Assembly (NCBI GenBank): GCA_002722565.1 | Contig: PBMG01000014.1 | Span: 1 to 46,661 of the forward strand | Direction of reading: 5' to 3' | Length of the DNA: 46,661 bases | DNA from: Acidimicrobiaceae bacterium | Lineage (GTDB): Bacteria > Actinomycetota > Acidimicrobiia > Acidimicrobiales > Poriferisodalaceae | Shown: in pieces, positions 1 to 9,885 of the stretch | Position numbering within the stretch: position 1 is the first letter of the stretch | Layout: each line of letters starts with the position of its first letter | Notes under the pieces: model-generated | The model's database searches: none | Told to the model about the DNA's origin: nothing | The model's input: only the letters and a program-made list of their open reading frames with translations | Made by a program: the position numbers and the translations under genes

Positions 1-2
1 AA

Positions 3-347
3 ATTAGGGAACTCCTAGAGCGCAAGTTCCCCGATGTCGCTTGGCCGATTGAATATAGGACCGTCGCACCTGACGACGTGTGGCTCTCACCTGCTCGTAA
101 ACGTCCTACGGTGACGGTTTCCATTCACGAGGATGTAGTTCGCGACGAAACAGCGTATTACCAGTCCGCAGAAAAGATCTTCCGGTCCTACGGTGGACGT
201 CCACATTGGGGAAAGGTTCATTATCTCACTAGCGATGATTTCGCAGCTAGCTACGACCATTGGGATCAATGGTGGGGTGTTAGGGAGGGTGTGGACCCGA
301 CTGGAGTTCTGTTGAACGACCAACTCCGCCAGTTGCGTCCATCGTGA
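3..347 (+). CDS. Sugar-lactone oxidase C-terminus (D-arabinono-1,4-lactone oxidase type), 5' truncated
   Basis: The frame is open from base 3, so the start lies outside the window; about 114 C-terminal residues are seen. The ending resembles the ALO domain of VAO-type flavoenzymes such as L-gulonolactone and D-arabinono-1,4-lactone oxidases: GGRPHWGKVHYL, then a DP-G-LLN-QL terminus. The histidine and lysine of HWGK are typical of this active site. Such enzymes oxidise a sugar lactone with FAD and oxygen, giving hydrogen peroxide. The TGA stop overlaps the GTG start of the helicase gene (GTGA), so the two are probably co-translated. The substrate cannot be told from this fragment. Confidence 0.8.
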   Translation: MRELLERKFPDVAWPIEYRTVAPDDVWLSPARKRPTVTVSIHEDVVRDETAYYQSAEKIFRSYGGRPHWGKVHYLTSDDFAASYDHWDQWWGVREGVDPTGVLLNDQLRQLRPS

Positions 348-2854
348 ACAAACCTCGCCTACTGGATTTTCTTCCCGCCACCACCGATGCCGAAAACTTG
401 CTAGACGGTTTTCTGGATTGGGCGGCTGCTGCGGGAATTGATCTGTACGAAGCTCAAGAGGAAGCGGTCCTAGAAATTTTTTCGGGTCAACACGTCATAC
501 TCACCACTCCCACTGGCTCCGGCAAATCGTTGGTTGCAACTGCAGCCCACTTCGATGCCGTAGCTAATTCAAAACGTTGTTGGTACACAGCTCCCATCAA
601 AGCTTTAGTTTCTGAAAAGTTTTTTTCTCTTTGCGAGGAGTTCGGAGCAAATAACGTCGGAATGATTACTGGAGATGCTTCAGTGAATCCGGATGCTCCG
701 ATTATTTGTTGTACCCAAGAAGTTCTAGCGAATCTTGCCTTGAGACATGGTTCCTCTGCGCCAATAGACACAGCTGTCATCGACGAGTTTCACTATTACT
801 CCGACCGAGACCGCGGATGGGCCTGGCAAGTTCCTCTTCTTGAGTTGACAGAAACCCAGTTCGTTCTGATGAGCGCCACGCTGGGTCGGGTTGACTTCTT
901 TTTGGAGGATCTCGAACGCAGAAGTAACCGAGCGGCTGTGGAGGTGACCTCCTCTGAGCGACCAGTTCCCTTGGAGTGGGACTATCGAGAGTCCACGTTG
1001 TTGGAGTCGATTCATGAGCTGGTCCAGCTGGATAGGGCTCCTGTCTACATAGTTCATTTCACTCAGAGAGCAGCTTCTGAAAGAGCTCAAGCATTGACAA
1101 GTTTGGATGTCCTTTCGCCTGAGGAAAAACAACTAATCAAAGAGGAAATTTCAGACTTTCGTTTTGATTCTCCGTTCGGTAAGGACATGGCTAGGTTTAT
1201 TAAGGCAGGAATCGGAGTTCATCACGCTGGCCTCCTGCCCAAATATCGACTTTTGGTCGAACGCTTGGCTCAAAAAGGGCTCTTGAAACTCATATGTGGC
1301 ACGGACACCCTCGGGGTGGGTGTCAACGTCCCAATTCGAACAGTTCTCTTTAGCCAGTTATGCAAATTCGACGGACACGAAACAAAGATTCTTAGTGTTC
1401 GAGATTTTCATCAGATAGCTGGCAGAGCAGGTCGCAAAGGATTTGACGATCGCGGATTTGTCTGGTGCCAAGCCCCTGAACATCATGTAGAAAATTTGAA
1501 GGCTTCTGCTAAGGCAGCATCCGATCCCAAAAAGCGCAAAAAAATTCAGCGCAAGAAACCTCCGGAGAGGGGTTACACCCATTGGGAGGAGAAGACCTTT
1601 GATCGACTAGTCAGCAGCGATCCTGAAACTCTGAGTCCAAGCTTTGTCGTCTCCCATTCGATGTTGCTCAACGTGCTGGATAGGACTGGTGATGGGTGTC
1701 GCGGCATTAAGAAATTACTCAGCAAAAATCATTTACCAAGGCCGGAGCAGCGGCAACAGATCAAACAGGCAATCGCTATGTACCGATCGCTGATTGCGGC
1801 GGAAGTCATTGAAACGCTGGACAAACCTGACGCTGAAGGACGTCTCGTTCGAGTCAACATGGACCTTCAAGCAGAGTTCGATCTCACCGCGACACTCTCT
1901 CCTTTTATTCTTGACGCAGTAGAACTCTTGGACCCAGACCTCTCTAGTTACCCACTGGATGTCCTCACTCTCGTTGAGTCCGTAATGGAAAATCCCGGTG
2001 TGATCTTGGCCCGGCAAACTGATAAAGCACGAGACGAGTTATTCGCCGAGTTAAAGCGTGATGGCGTCGAATATGAAGAACGCATAGAGCGGCTCGATCA
2101 GGTCGAGTGGCCGAAGCCATTAAGAGAATTCTTGTATACAACCTTTGACGCATGGGCCCTTCACCACCCTTGGATCGGTCAAGAGAACATTCGGCCCAAG
2201 TCAATTGTCCGAGACTTGTATGAACGCGCTATGACATTTCGCGAATACGTCAACTTCTATGGGATCAAGGGGTCAGAGGGAGTTTTTCTTCGCTACCTAA
2301 CTGATACGTACAAAGGACTGCAGAAAACGGTTCCCGAAAGCTCTTGGAATGATGACTTATCCGACTTGACGGAATGGCTTGGTGCTCTGATCCGTCAAGT
2401 TGATAGCAGCCTGATCGACGAGTGGGAACGCCTGCAAAGCCCTCAGTTATTGACCGAAGAAATTCGTCCTCAGTCGATGGATATCACCAGTCATACCCGA
2501 GCGTTTGAAGTCATGATCAGAAATGGTGCCTTCAGGTGGGTCCAACTATTTGCTCAAGCTGATTACGACGGAATGGCTGCTGAAGCACTCGGTGAGTTAT
2601 CTGATCCCGACCATGTCAAAAATGTTGCGAGTCGCTACTGGGATGAGTTTGATGAAGTGTTGACCGGGCCTGATGCGCGATCAAGCTTTTGGTTCGATGT
2701 CAAGACCCGCGGTGAAAAGACCTTCGAGGTTGAGCAGATCATCTGCGACCCCGAAGGTTTTAACGAATGGCGTATCAGCGGCGTAGTGGATCTTGAAAAG
2801 TCGCGAGAAGTCGGTGAAGCAGTGATGAAACTGGCAAAGATCGCGGCCCTGTAA
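344..2854 (+). CDS. DEAD/DEAH-box (Ski2-like) helicase with DUF3516 C-terminal region
   Basis: An 836-residue superfamily 2 helicase. Visible motifs are Walker A TPTGSGKS (55-62), motif II DEFH (147-150), motif III SAT (177-179) and motif VI QIAGRAGR (357-364). The glycine-rich CGTDTLGVGVNVP stretch before motif VI is typical of Ski2-like helicases. Roughly the last 380 residues match the DUF3516 region of actinobacterial helicases of this length. The likely role is ATP-driven RNA unwinding or RNA turnover, in the cytoplasm. Translation starts at a GTG that overlaps the preceding stop, so it is coupled to the oxidase gene. The family call is firm; the exact RNA substrate is unknown. Confidence 0.9.
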   Translation: MNKPRLLDFLPATTDAENLLDGFLDWAAAAGIDLYEAQEEAVLEIFSGQHVILTTPTGSGKSLVATAAHFDAVANSKRCWYTAPIKALVSEKFFSLCEEFGANNVGMITGDASVNPDAPIICCTQEVLANLALRHGSSAPIDTAVIDEFHYYSDRDRGWAWQVPLLELTETQFVLMSATLGRVDFFLEDLERRSNRAAVEVTSSERPVPLEWDYRESTLLESIHELVQLDRAPVYIVHFTQRAASERAQALTSLDVLSPEEKQLIKEEISDFRFDSPFGKDMARFIKAGIGVHHAGLLPKYRLLVERLAQKGLLKLICGTDTLGVGVNVPIRTVLFSQLCKFDGHETKILSVRDFHQIAGRAGRKGFDDRGFVWCQAPEHHVENLKASAKAASDPKKRKKIQRKKPPERGYTHWEEKTFDRLVSSDPETLSPSFVVSHSMLLNVLDRTGDGCRGIKKLLSKNHLPRPEQRQQIKQAIAMYRSLIAAEVIETLDKPDAEGRLVRVNMDLQAEFDLTATLSPFILDAVELLDPDLSSYPLDVLTLVESVMENPGVILARQTDKARDELFAELKRDGVEYEERIERLDQVEWPKPLREFLYTTFDAWALHHPWIGQENIRPKSIVRDLYERAMTFREYVNFYGIKGSEGVFLRYLTDTYKGLQKTVPESSWNDDLSDLTEWLGALIRQVDSSLIDEWERLQSPQLLTEEIRPQSMDITSHTRAFEVMIRNGAFRWVQLFAQADYDGMAAEALGELSDPDHVKNVASRYWDEFDEVLTGPDARSSFWFDVKTRGEKTFEVEQIICDPEGFNEWRISGVVDLEKSREVGEAVMKLAKIAAL

Positions 2855-2868
2855 TGGTAACTCTTCGT

Positions 2869-4511
<1,643 letters not shown>

Positions 4512-4539
4512 CTACCGTAGGCGCGACGACAGGAGTGAA

Positions 4540-5715
4540 ATGGCTGACTTTCATCAACAGGGGCCCATCACAACGCTGCACCGCTTAACCGACGGCGCGA
4601 GCACGGAAGCTTTGTCGTTTGTTTCTAAGCCTTCGGTTGGACGTGGCGTGGCTTTGGTGCTTCCTTGCCTTATAACTGAACTTGAAGGCTCAGCGCTACC
4701 AGAGATGGTCAGGCAAATATCCGATCTTGGCTGGTTAGGGAGAGTAATCATTGGTGTTGATGGCGCTAACGCCGATTCTTTCCAAGCAGCGCAAACCTTA
4801 TTCGCTTCGCTCCCTCAGCCGACCACAGTGATTTGGAATGACAGCGAAAGCATGGCGTCTTTCGACCAAAGCATCGGTCTTCCCTCGGGTACCGGCAAAG
4901 GGCGAAACTTGTGGCGCTGTTTCGGCGCTGCAGCCGCCTATGGGGACATCAACGCCGTCGTCGTCCATGACGCTGATATTTCCACCTACGACTCAGCCTT
5001 CGTCGCGAGGCTCGCTCACCCGGTCGTTGATGACCGGTTGGGATTCGATTTCGTCAAAGGATTTTATCCTCGCTTCGACCACCAAGGTCTGAACGGCCGG
5101 GTTACGCGCCTGCTCGTCGGACCTCTCCTAGAGTCCTTAGCGTCATCTGACTCAGTTAATCCCAGCATCAGATACCTCCAGTCTTTTAGATACCCGTTAG
5201 CAGGAGAGTTTGCTGCGCGAGCATCTCTAACAAGTTCGATTGCGATGCCTGCGCATTGGGGAGTAGATATCTCGCTACTGGCCAACATTCATTCTTTGGG
5301 AGTTCGGGTAGCCCAAACAGATTTGACTGACCGCTACGACCACAAACACCAAATACTTTCTCCCGATGATCCGGAATCGGGTTTGCATCGGATGGCTCGG
5401 GACATAATCAGCACTCTCGTTTCAATTTCCGGACGTGAGAACATAGAGGGACCAGATTTCGATGCGCGGCTCGATCATGCTCTGCTTTCCCATCGTTCAA
5501 ATGCGATCAGCAACGCGATTCCAATAAATTCTGATGCTGAGAATTCAGCTGCAAAGTTGTTTGCGGAGCTCGTTCGAGAGACACAAACGCCGCTGCCTCC
5601 AAATTTGCCATCTTGGAAGCAGCTATCAACGGAATTCCCAAACTGTATTCAGGAACTTATGTCAGCCGTGGAAAGCCAAAGTATCTCCGATGGAGCCACC
5701 GACACTTCGCCATGA
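4540..5715 (+). CDS. gpgS: Glucosyl-3-phosphoglycerate synthase-like glycosyltransferase (GT81)
   Basis: Predicted 391 residues. The ATG at 4540 is chosen because AGGAG lies 4 bases upstream; the longer open frame upstream is antisense to guaB. The protein looks like a GT-A glycosyltransferase of the GpgS/MpgS type. It has a DAD metal/nucleotide motif (D144, D146), FVKGFYPRF, GRVTRLLVGPLL, PLAGEFAAR and a late WGVDISLL segment, all recognisable in mycobacterial GpgS. The known reaction joins glucose from an NDP-sugar to 3-phosphoglycerate, the first step to glucosylglycerate, a compatible solute and precursor of methylglucose polysaccharides. The neighbour on the other strand is a GH13_18 phosphorylase, which supports glucosylglycerate metabolism. 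A mannosyl or direct glycerate acceptor cannot be excluded. No matching phosphatase is in the window. Confidence 0.82.
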   Translation: MADFHQQGPITTLHRLTDGASTEALSFVSKPSVGRGVALVLPCLITELEGSALPEMVRQISDLGWLGRVIIGVDGANADSFQAAQTLFASLPQPTTVIWNDSESMASFDQSIGLPSGTGKGRNLWRCFGAAAAYGDINAVVVHDADISTYDSAFVARLAHPVVDDRLGFDFVKGFYPRFDHQGLNGRVTRLLVGPLLESLASSDSVNPSIRYLQSFRYPLAGEFAARASLTSSIAMPAHWGVDISLLANIHSLGVRVAQTDLTDRYDHKHQILSPDDPESGLHRMARDIISTLVSISGRENIEGPDFDARLDHALLSHRSNAISNAIPINSDAENSAAKLFAELVRETQTPLPPNLPSWKQLSTEFPNCIQELMSAVESQSISDGATDTSP

Positions 5716-7289
5716 ACCAGCTGCTCGGACAGCAAATCGAAAGCGGGTTCCTCAACGACGTAGTTGGTCGCATCGAATCCAAGATTTGCGATAACCGTCA
5801 CCGAAGCTGGTTCCTCACCACGCACTATCCCCAATAAAGGATCTTCTAGATCTAAAATTCGCTGTTGAGCATCGGGATGGAAAGCAGAGATTGTCTGTCT
5901 CAGAGCCAGTCTTCTGATTAACTCGTCACGACTGCTGGTTCGAGCATCATCAAGCACTTCAATTCGCGACTCAATCGTGCGTTTAGGTCTGTTAATAGCC
6001 CGGTTATGGCCCTCGTTCTCGGCAGCTTCTAAATCGTTAGGCTCGCCTTCGACTGCAGGGAAGTAGTAGGCCGGTACTCCCCTAAGACTCGCTAACAGAG
6101 TGTGGCCAGTAAGCAATCGATCCATCCCAAACAGCGAGGCTGGCGCAACGTTCATTTCGTATGGGTGTATTTCTTCTCCACTTACGTGACCCGACCACGT
6201 ACCTCCCGCTTGCACTGTGACATCGATCAGCGCGCGCACATCTTCGACACTTAAGATGCCTTCGACAGGTCTAAGCCCTATACCGTCATGACTCCCCAAG
6301 AAATTAATGAGCGTTGCTCCCGCAGGTGGAGGTTCTGCATCTCTCAACCAGCTCACTAACTGTCTGCTGGTACCAAGCAACAACGAAAAGGCGAGCAACG
6401 GGGCCAGCGTGAAGTTGTAGGCCGCGTGAGCTTGTTTCCCATCTCGGAGGTACGAAAGGTTTTCTTCGTGCGGGACGTTGGTTTCAGTCACCAAAACCGC
6501 GTCTGGGCATCGCCATTCCAACAGATCTCTGATTAACCGGACAAGTTCGTGAGTTTCCTCAAGATGAACGCATTTCGTGCCCACAACTTTTTGCGTATAT
6601 GCGACTGCATCTAATCGGATCCAACGAATTCCTGCGTTCAACATTCGTTCAACAGCTCTAAGCATTTCCAGGAGCACTTCGGGTTCAGCCCAGTCCACAT
6701 CTATTTGGTCGGGCCCAAAAGTGCACCAAAGGTATTTCAAGCCTGCATCCGTTGAACACTCAACTAGTAATTCTGAAGTTCGAGGGCGCACAACGCTTGA
6801 CAAGTCCTCATCGGGCGATGCGGTTTTTAGGCATTTCGAACCGGGCTCAGAGTTCCGACGAAATTCTTGAACCCAACGATGGCTAGAGCTGACGTGATTC
6901 AACACCAAATCGGCCATAACGCCACTATCGGCAACTATCGATTCCATATCTTCCCAAGTCCCGTTTTCCGACGCGACTTCGAGGTGATTGATTACTGCGA
7001 ATCCGCCATCAGAACTAGAAGGGAAGAATGGGAGTATGTGAACCAACGAGAACGCTTCGCCGAACTCAGATAGCACAGTCTTAAGAGTTACTAAAGGCGC
7101 TTGGCCATCGGCTACGACTTGGTCTGGATAACAGATCAATATCGCATCCTTCTCAGACCATCGAGATTTCTTACTCGGCGACTGATAGGGCCCGACAATA
7201 GAAGTACAAGATTCAAATATCGCTTCTGGGTCATGGCCGGGATAAAGGCCCGCTAACCGCTCACAGATCTGTTCTTCCAGGGACATCAC
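5649..7289 (-). CDS. GH13 subfamily 18 sugar phosphorylase, likely glucosylglycerate phosphorylase
   Basis: A 546-residue (beta/alpha)8 enzyme of the sucrose phosphorylase type. Conserved regions are DLVLNHVSS (region I), RLDAVAY with nucleophile D227, LVTETNVPHEE with acid/base E269, and NFLGSHDGIG with D335. The SHDGIG form and the length fit subfamily 18, which includes sucrose, sucrose-6-phosphate and glucosylglycerate phosphorylases. The adjacent gpgS makes phosphorolysis of glucosylglycerate to glucose-1-phosphate the best guess. The start may be GTG 7289 or ATG 7286. Its 3' end overlaps the 3' end of gpgS by 67 bases, tail to tail. It follows the peroxiredoxin by 16 bases and probably shares its transcript. 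Confidence 0.85.
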   Translation of the reverse strand: MMSLEEQICERLAGLYPGHDPEAIFESCTSIVGPYQSPSKKSRWSEKDAILICYPDQVVADGQAPLVTLKTVLSEFGEAFSLVHILPFFPSSSDGGFAVINHLEVASENGTWEDMESIVADSGVMADLVLNHVSSSHRWVQEFRRNSEPGSKCLKTASPDEDLSSVVRPRTSELLVECSTDAGLKYLWCTFGPDQIDVDWAEPEVLLEMLRAVERMLNAGIRWIRLDAVAYTQKVVGTKCVHLEETHELVRLIRDLLEWRCPDAVLVTETNVPHEENLSYLRDGKQAHAAYNFTLAPLLAFSLLLGTSRQLVSWLRDAEPPPAGATLINFLGSHDGIGLRPVEGILSVEDVRALIDVTVQAGGTWSGHVSGEEIHPYEMNVAPASLFGMDRLLTGHTLLASLRGVPAYYFPAVEGEPNDLEAAENEGHNRAINRPKRTIESRIEVLDDARTSSRDELIRRLALRQTISAFHPDAQQRILDLEDPLLGIVRGEEPASVTVIANLGFDATNYVVEEPAFDLLSEQLVHGEVSVAPSEILWLSTADISS

Positions 7290-7305
7290 GGCTCACCGCG
7301 GTCAA

Positions 7306-7773
7306 CTAACTCAGTTCGTTGAGATCGTCCAACACTTTTTGTGCATGCTCCGATAGATCGGGTTTGTCGGCGAAGTCATACACCTTCGCGATGACTCCAT
7401 TCGGATCGATCAAGAAGCTGGCCCTGCGTGGCCAGTCCGCAAATTTGTCGTCTGCATCTCGACCAACCCCGTAAGCCAAACCGGTGCTCCGGTCTGTGTC
7501 CGCGAGCAACGGATAAGAAAGGTTCTCTTTTTCCGCGAACGCTTTTTGTTCTTCGACGGTGTCAAAGGACGCTCCCAAAATAACGGTATTGGCTGATTCG
7601 AATTCGGGGACTCGATCACGGAGTCCCTGGCCTTCAAGAGTTCAACCAGGTGTCGCTGCTTTGGGGTACCACCAAAGCAAGATCCATTGTCCTTTATAGT
7701 CATCAAGCGATACCGATCTCCCATGCTGATCGGGCAAGGTAAATCCGGGTGCGGTAGTGCCTGCTTCAAGCAT
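7306..7773 (-). CDS. Selenocysteine-containing peroxiredoxin (AhpC/TSA, BCP/PrxQ-like)
   Basis: A 155-residue peroxiredoxin read through an in-frame TGA at 7644-7642 (codon 44). The ATG at 7773 has GGAGG 6 bases upstream. N-terminal features are APGFTLPDQHG and LLWWYPKAATPGUT, where U replaces the peroxidatic cysteine of the usual TPGCT motif. The frame continues unbroken to LGASFD, then FLIDPNGVIAKVY and the stop. Homology on both sides of the TGA in one frame argues for recoding rather than mutation. A perfect 7-bp hairpin starts 14 nt after the TGA. The protein contains no cysteine at all, so an outside thiol must resolve the selenenic acid. Without recoding, gene callers would start near 7578 and lose the active site. 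It is divergent from a peroxide-generating amine oxidase. Confidence 0.93.
7607..7641 (-). promoter_or_regulatory. Bacterial SECIS-like hairpin of the peroxiredoxin gene
   Basis: On the coding strand the TGA is followed by a 14-nt spacer, stem GGGACTC (7627-7621), loop CGTGATC (7620-7614) and stem GAGTCCC (7613-7607). All seven pairs are Watson-Crick. Bacterial SECIS elements are stem-loops just downstream of UGA whose apical loop contains a guanine or GU recognised by SelB; the loop here begins 22 nt after the UGA. The hairpin lies inside coding sequence, as expected. Confidence 0.85.
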
Positions 7774-7868
7774 CCATTTCCTCCAAGGGGTGCTCCGGCA
7801 CTTTAGAACGATTCGCGGTAGCCGACACGTTATTACGCGGCTTCCGTGACTTGGCCTAGTGTTTGTTC

Positions 7869-9761
7869 ATGCACCCACTCTCGATGATGACAGCGGAAGA
7901 ACTAGATGCGAGCATTTCAGTTCTGCGCGATTCTGGTCGTATAGATGACAGTTCCACATTCCACGGCTGTTGCATCTACGAACCGGCCAAGGAAGAAGTC
8001 AGTTCTTGGCAGCCAGGCGACCCTGTTGATCGACGCTTAGATCTGGTGATCCGACATGGAGGTGAAGTCTACGAAGCCCGAGTTTCCGTCACCCGAGGTG
8101 AGGTAGATCGATGGGAGGTAGTTCCAGACGTAGTCCCTCGTGTCGGGTTTGTAGAGCTATTCAAGGTAATGGACGCCTGCAGAAATGATCCTAACTTCCA
8201 GAAAGCTCTCAAGGATCGGGGTATTGATGACGCTTCGAAAGTTCAGATAGACCCATGGCCAACGGGCGACTATGGCTTCGAATTTGAGGATGGACGCAGG
8301 GTCCAGCGTTGCATTGCCTTTTACCGGCCCAATCCCAACGATAACGGGTATGCGTTCCCTATCGATGGCCTCATGGTTCACGTTGATGTGGACAGTCTGG
8401 CTGTATTACACATAGAAGATTTTGGTACGTGGCCTATGGCCACTGAACGGGGCAACTACGACGTTGATTCAGTAGCAAGTGATTACGGGCCTATACGGGA
8501 TGACCTTAAGCCTGTAGAGATAACTCAGCCTGAAGGGGTCAGCTTTAGCGTGGATGACAATGAGATCATTTGGCAGAAGTGGCGTTTTCGGATGGTTGTT
8601 GACGATACCGAGGGCTTAGTTCTGCATCGTGTTAGTTACACCCAAGATGGAGTTGAACGTCCAGTCATTGATAGGGCTTCTTTGGCTGAGATGGTGGTTC
8701 CTTACGGTGATACTCGACCTAGCCAGACCTTTAAACATGCTCTGGATTCGGGCGAGTATGGGCTTGGAATGACCGCCAACTCCTTGACGCTTGGCTGCGA
8801 TTGTTTGGGAGAAATCTTTTACCTTGACGCCGTTCAAATGCTCGACGACGGGAGCGTCATGACTACCGGTAATGCCATTTGCATTCACGAAGAGGATTTC
8901 GGAATCGGTTGGAAACACACCGATATGAACACTGGGGAAGTTGAGGTTCGCAGGTCCCGACGCCTAGTTGTCAGCAGCATTTCGACAGTGGGTAACTATG
9001 AGTACGGTTTTTTTTGGTACTTCCACTTGGATGGGTCAATCAAATTAGAAATCAAATTAACTGGCATCCTCACTACTCGAGCTCATGCCGAAGGCGACGA
9101 TCTAACGTTTGCTCGTCTCGTAGCGCCGAACGTTGCTGGTCCAATTCACCAGCATCTGTTCTGTGTACGACTCGACATGGCGATTGATGGGAACAAAAAT
9201 AACATCGTCGAAGTCAATACAGAACCGCTTCCAGCAGGGCCAGCTAACCCACATAACACTGCTTTCGCTGCACGGGAAACTCTTTTAGAGAGTGAACATT
9301 CAGCGATGCGAAATACTAATTCCACAAGCAGCCGATATTGGAGAATTGAGAACTCGGGAAAGACGAACCGGCTGGGACGTCCGACTGCTTATCGCCTCTT
9401 ACCTTCCTCAACGGCAACGATGTTCGCGGCGGAAAACTCTCCGCATGCACAAAGAGCAATGTTCGCTAAACACAATCTGTGGGTTACGCCTACAACACAG
9501 TCAGAACGTTATGCAGCAGGCGATTATCCCACTCAGCGGAACGCTGGGGAGGGTCTGCCGAAGTTCACTGCGAACGACCGCTCTTTGGCTGATACTGATC
9601 TCACCGTGTGGCACACGTTTGGTCTAACCCACGATGTTCGCGTTGAGGATTATCCAGTCATGCCAACCGAGTACGCGGGTTTCATGCTCGTACCGGACGG
9701 ATTTTTCGATCGAAACCCAGCTATCGACGTTGCCCCCAGCCACTCAAGTCACTGTCATTAA
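7869..9761 (+). CDS. Copper-containing primary amine oxidase (TPQ cofactor)
   Basis: About 630 residues, closely following the Arthrobacter-type amine oxidases along the whole length. The tyrosine that becomes topaquinone is Y377 in TVGNYEYGFFW, the catalytic base is D293 in LDSGEYGLG, and the copper ligands are H427, H429 (HQH) and H588 (GLTH). The spacing of base to cofactor is the same as in the Arthrobacter globiformis enzyme. The C-terminal SHCH also matches. It oxidises primary amines to aldehydes with release of ammonia and hydrogen peroxide. The ATG at 7869 is preferred over a TTG at 7863; no clear Shine-Dalgarno is seen. It is divergent from the selenoprotein peroxiredoxin, 95 bases apart. 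Confidence 0.95.
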   Translation: MHPLSMMTAEELDASISVLRDSGRIDDSSTFHGCCIYEPAKEEVSSWQPGDPVDRRLDLVIRHGGEVYEARVSVTRGEVDRWEVVPDVVPRVGFVELFKVMDACRNDPNFQKALKDRGIDDASKVQIDPWPTGDYGFEFEDGRRVQRCIAFYRPNPNDNGYAFPIDGLMVHVDVDSLAVLHIEDFGTWPMATERGNYDVDSVASDYGPIRDDLKPVEITQPEGVSFSVDDNEIIWQKWRFRMVVDDTEGLVLHRVSYTQDGVERPVIDRASLAEMVVPYGDTRPSQTFKHALDSGEYGLGMTANSLTLGCDCLGEIFYLDAVQMLDDGSVMTTGNAICIHEEDFGIGWKHTDMNTGEVEVRRSRRLVVSSISTVGNYEYGFFWYFHLDGSIKLEIKLTGILTTRAHAEGDDLTFARLVAPNVAGPIHQHLFCVRLDMAIDGNKNNIVEVNTEPLPAGPANPHNTAFAARETLLESEHSAMRNTNSTSSRYWRIENSGKTNRLGRPTAYRLLPSSTATMFAAENSPHAQRAMFAKHNLWVTPTTQSERYAAGDYPTQRNAGEGLPKFTANDRSLADTDLTVWHTFGLTHDVRVEDYPVMPTEYAGFMLVPDGFFDRNPAIDVAPSHSSHCH

Positions 9762-9885
9762 ACACCTTGATCTCAGTGTCCAATGATTGGGAGTGAGTAA
9801 GCCAAAGATGCTCTCAACATAAGAATTGTTCTGGCGAGCTGGAGCGACGAGAATAGAAATGTGAAAAGGACTTCGGAGACCTGCT

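Noticed and set aside
7410..7769. 119-residue frame on the minus strand
   Set aside because: It is out of frame with the peroxiredoxin and reads as low-similarity basic sequence; it is a shadow of the real gene.
7306..7773. Peroxiredoxin as a frameshifted or nonsense-mutated pseudogene
   Set aside because: The reading frame is the same on both sides of the TGA, the TGA sits on the catalytic residue, and two other genes show the same pattern with hairpins.
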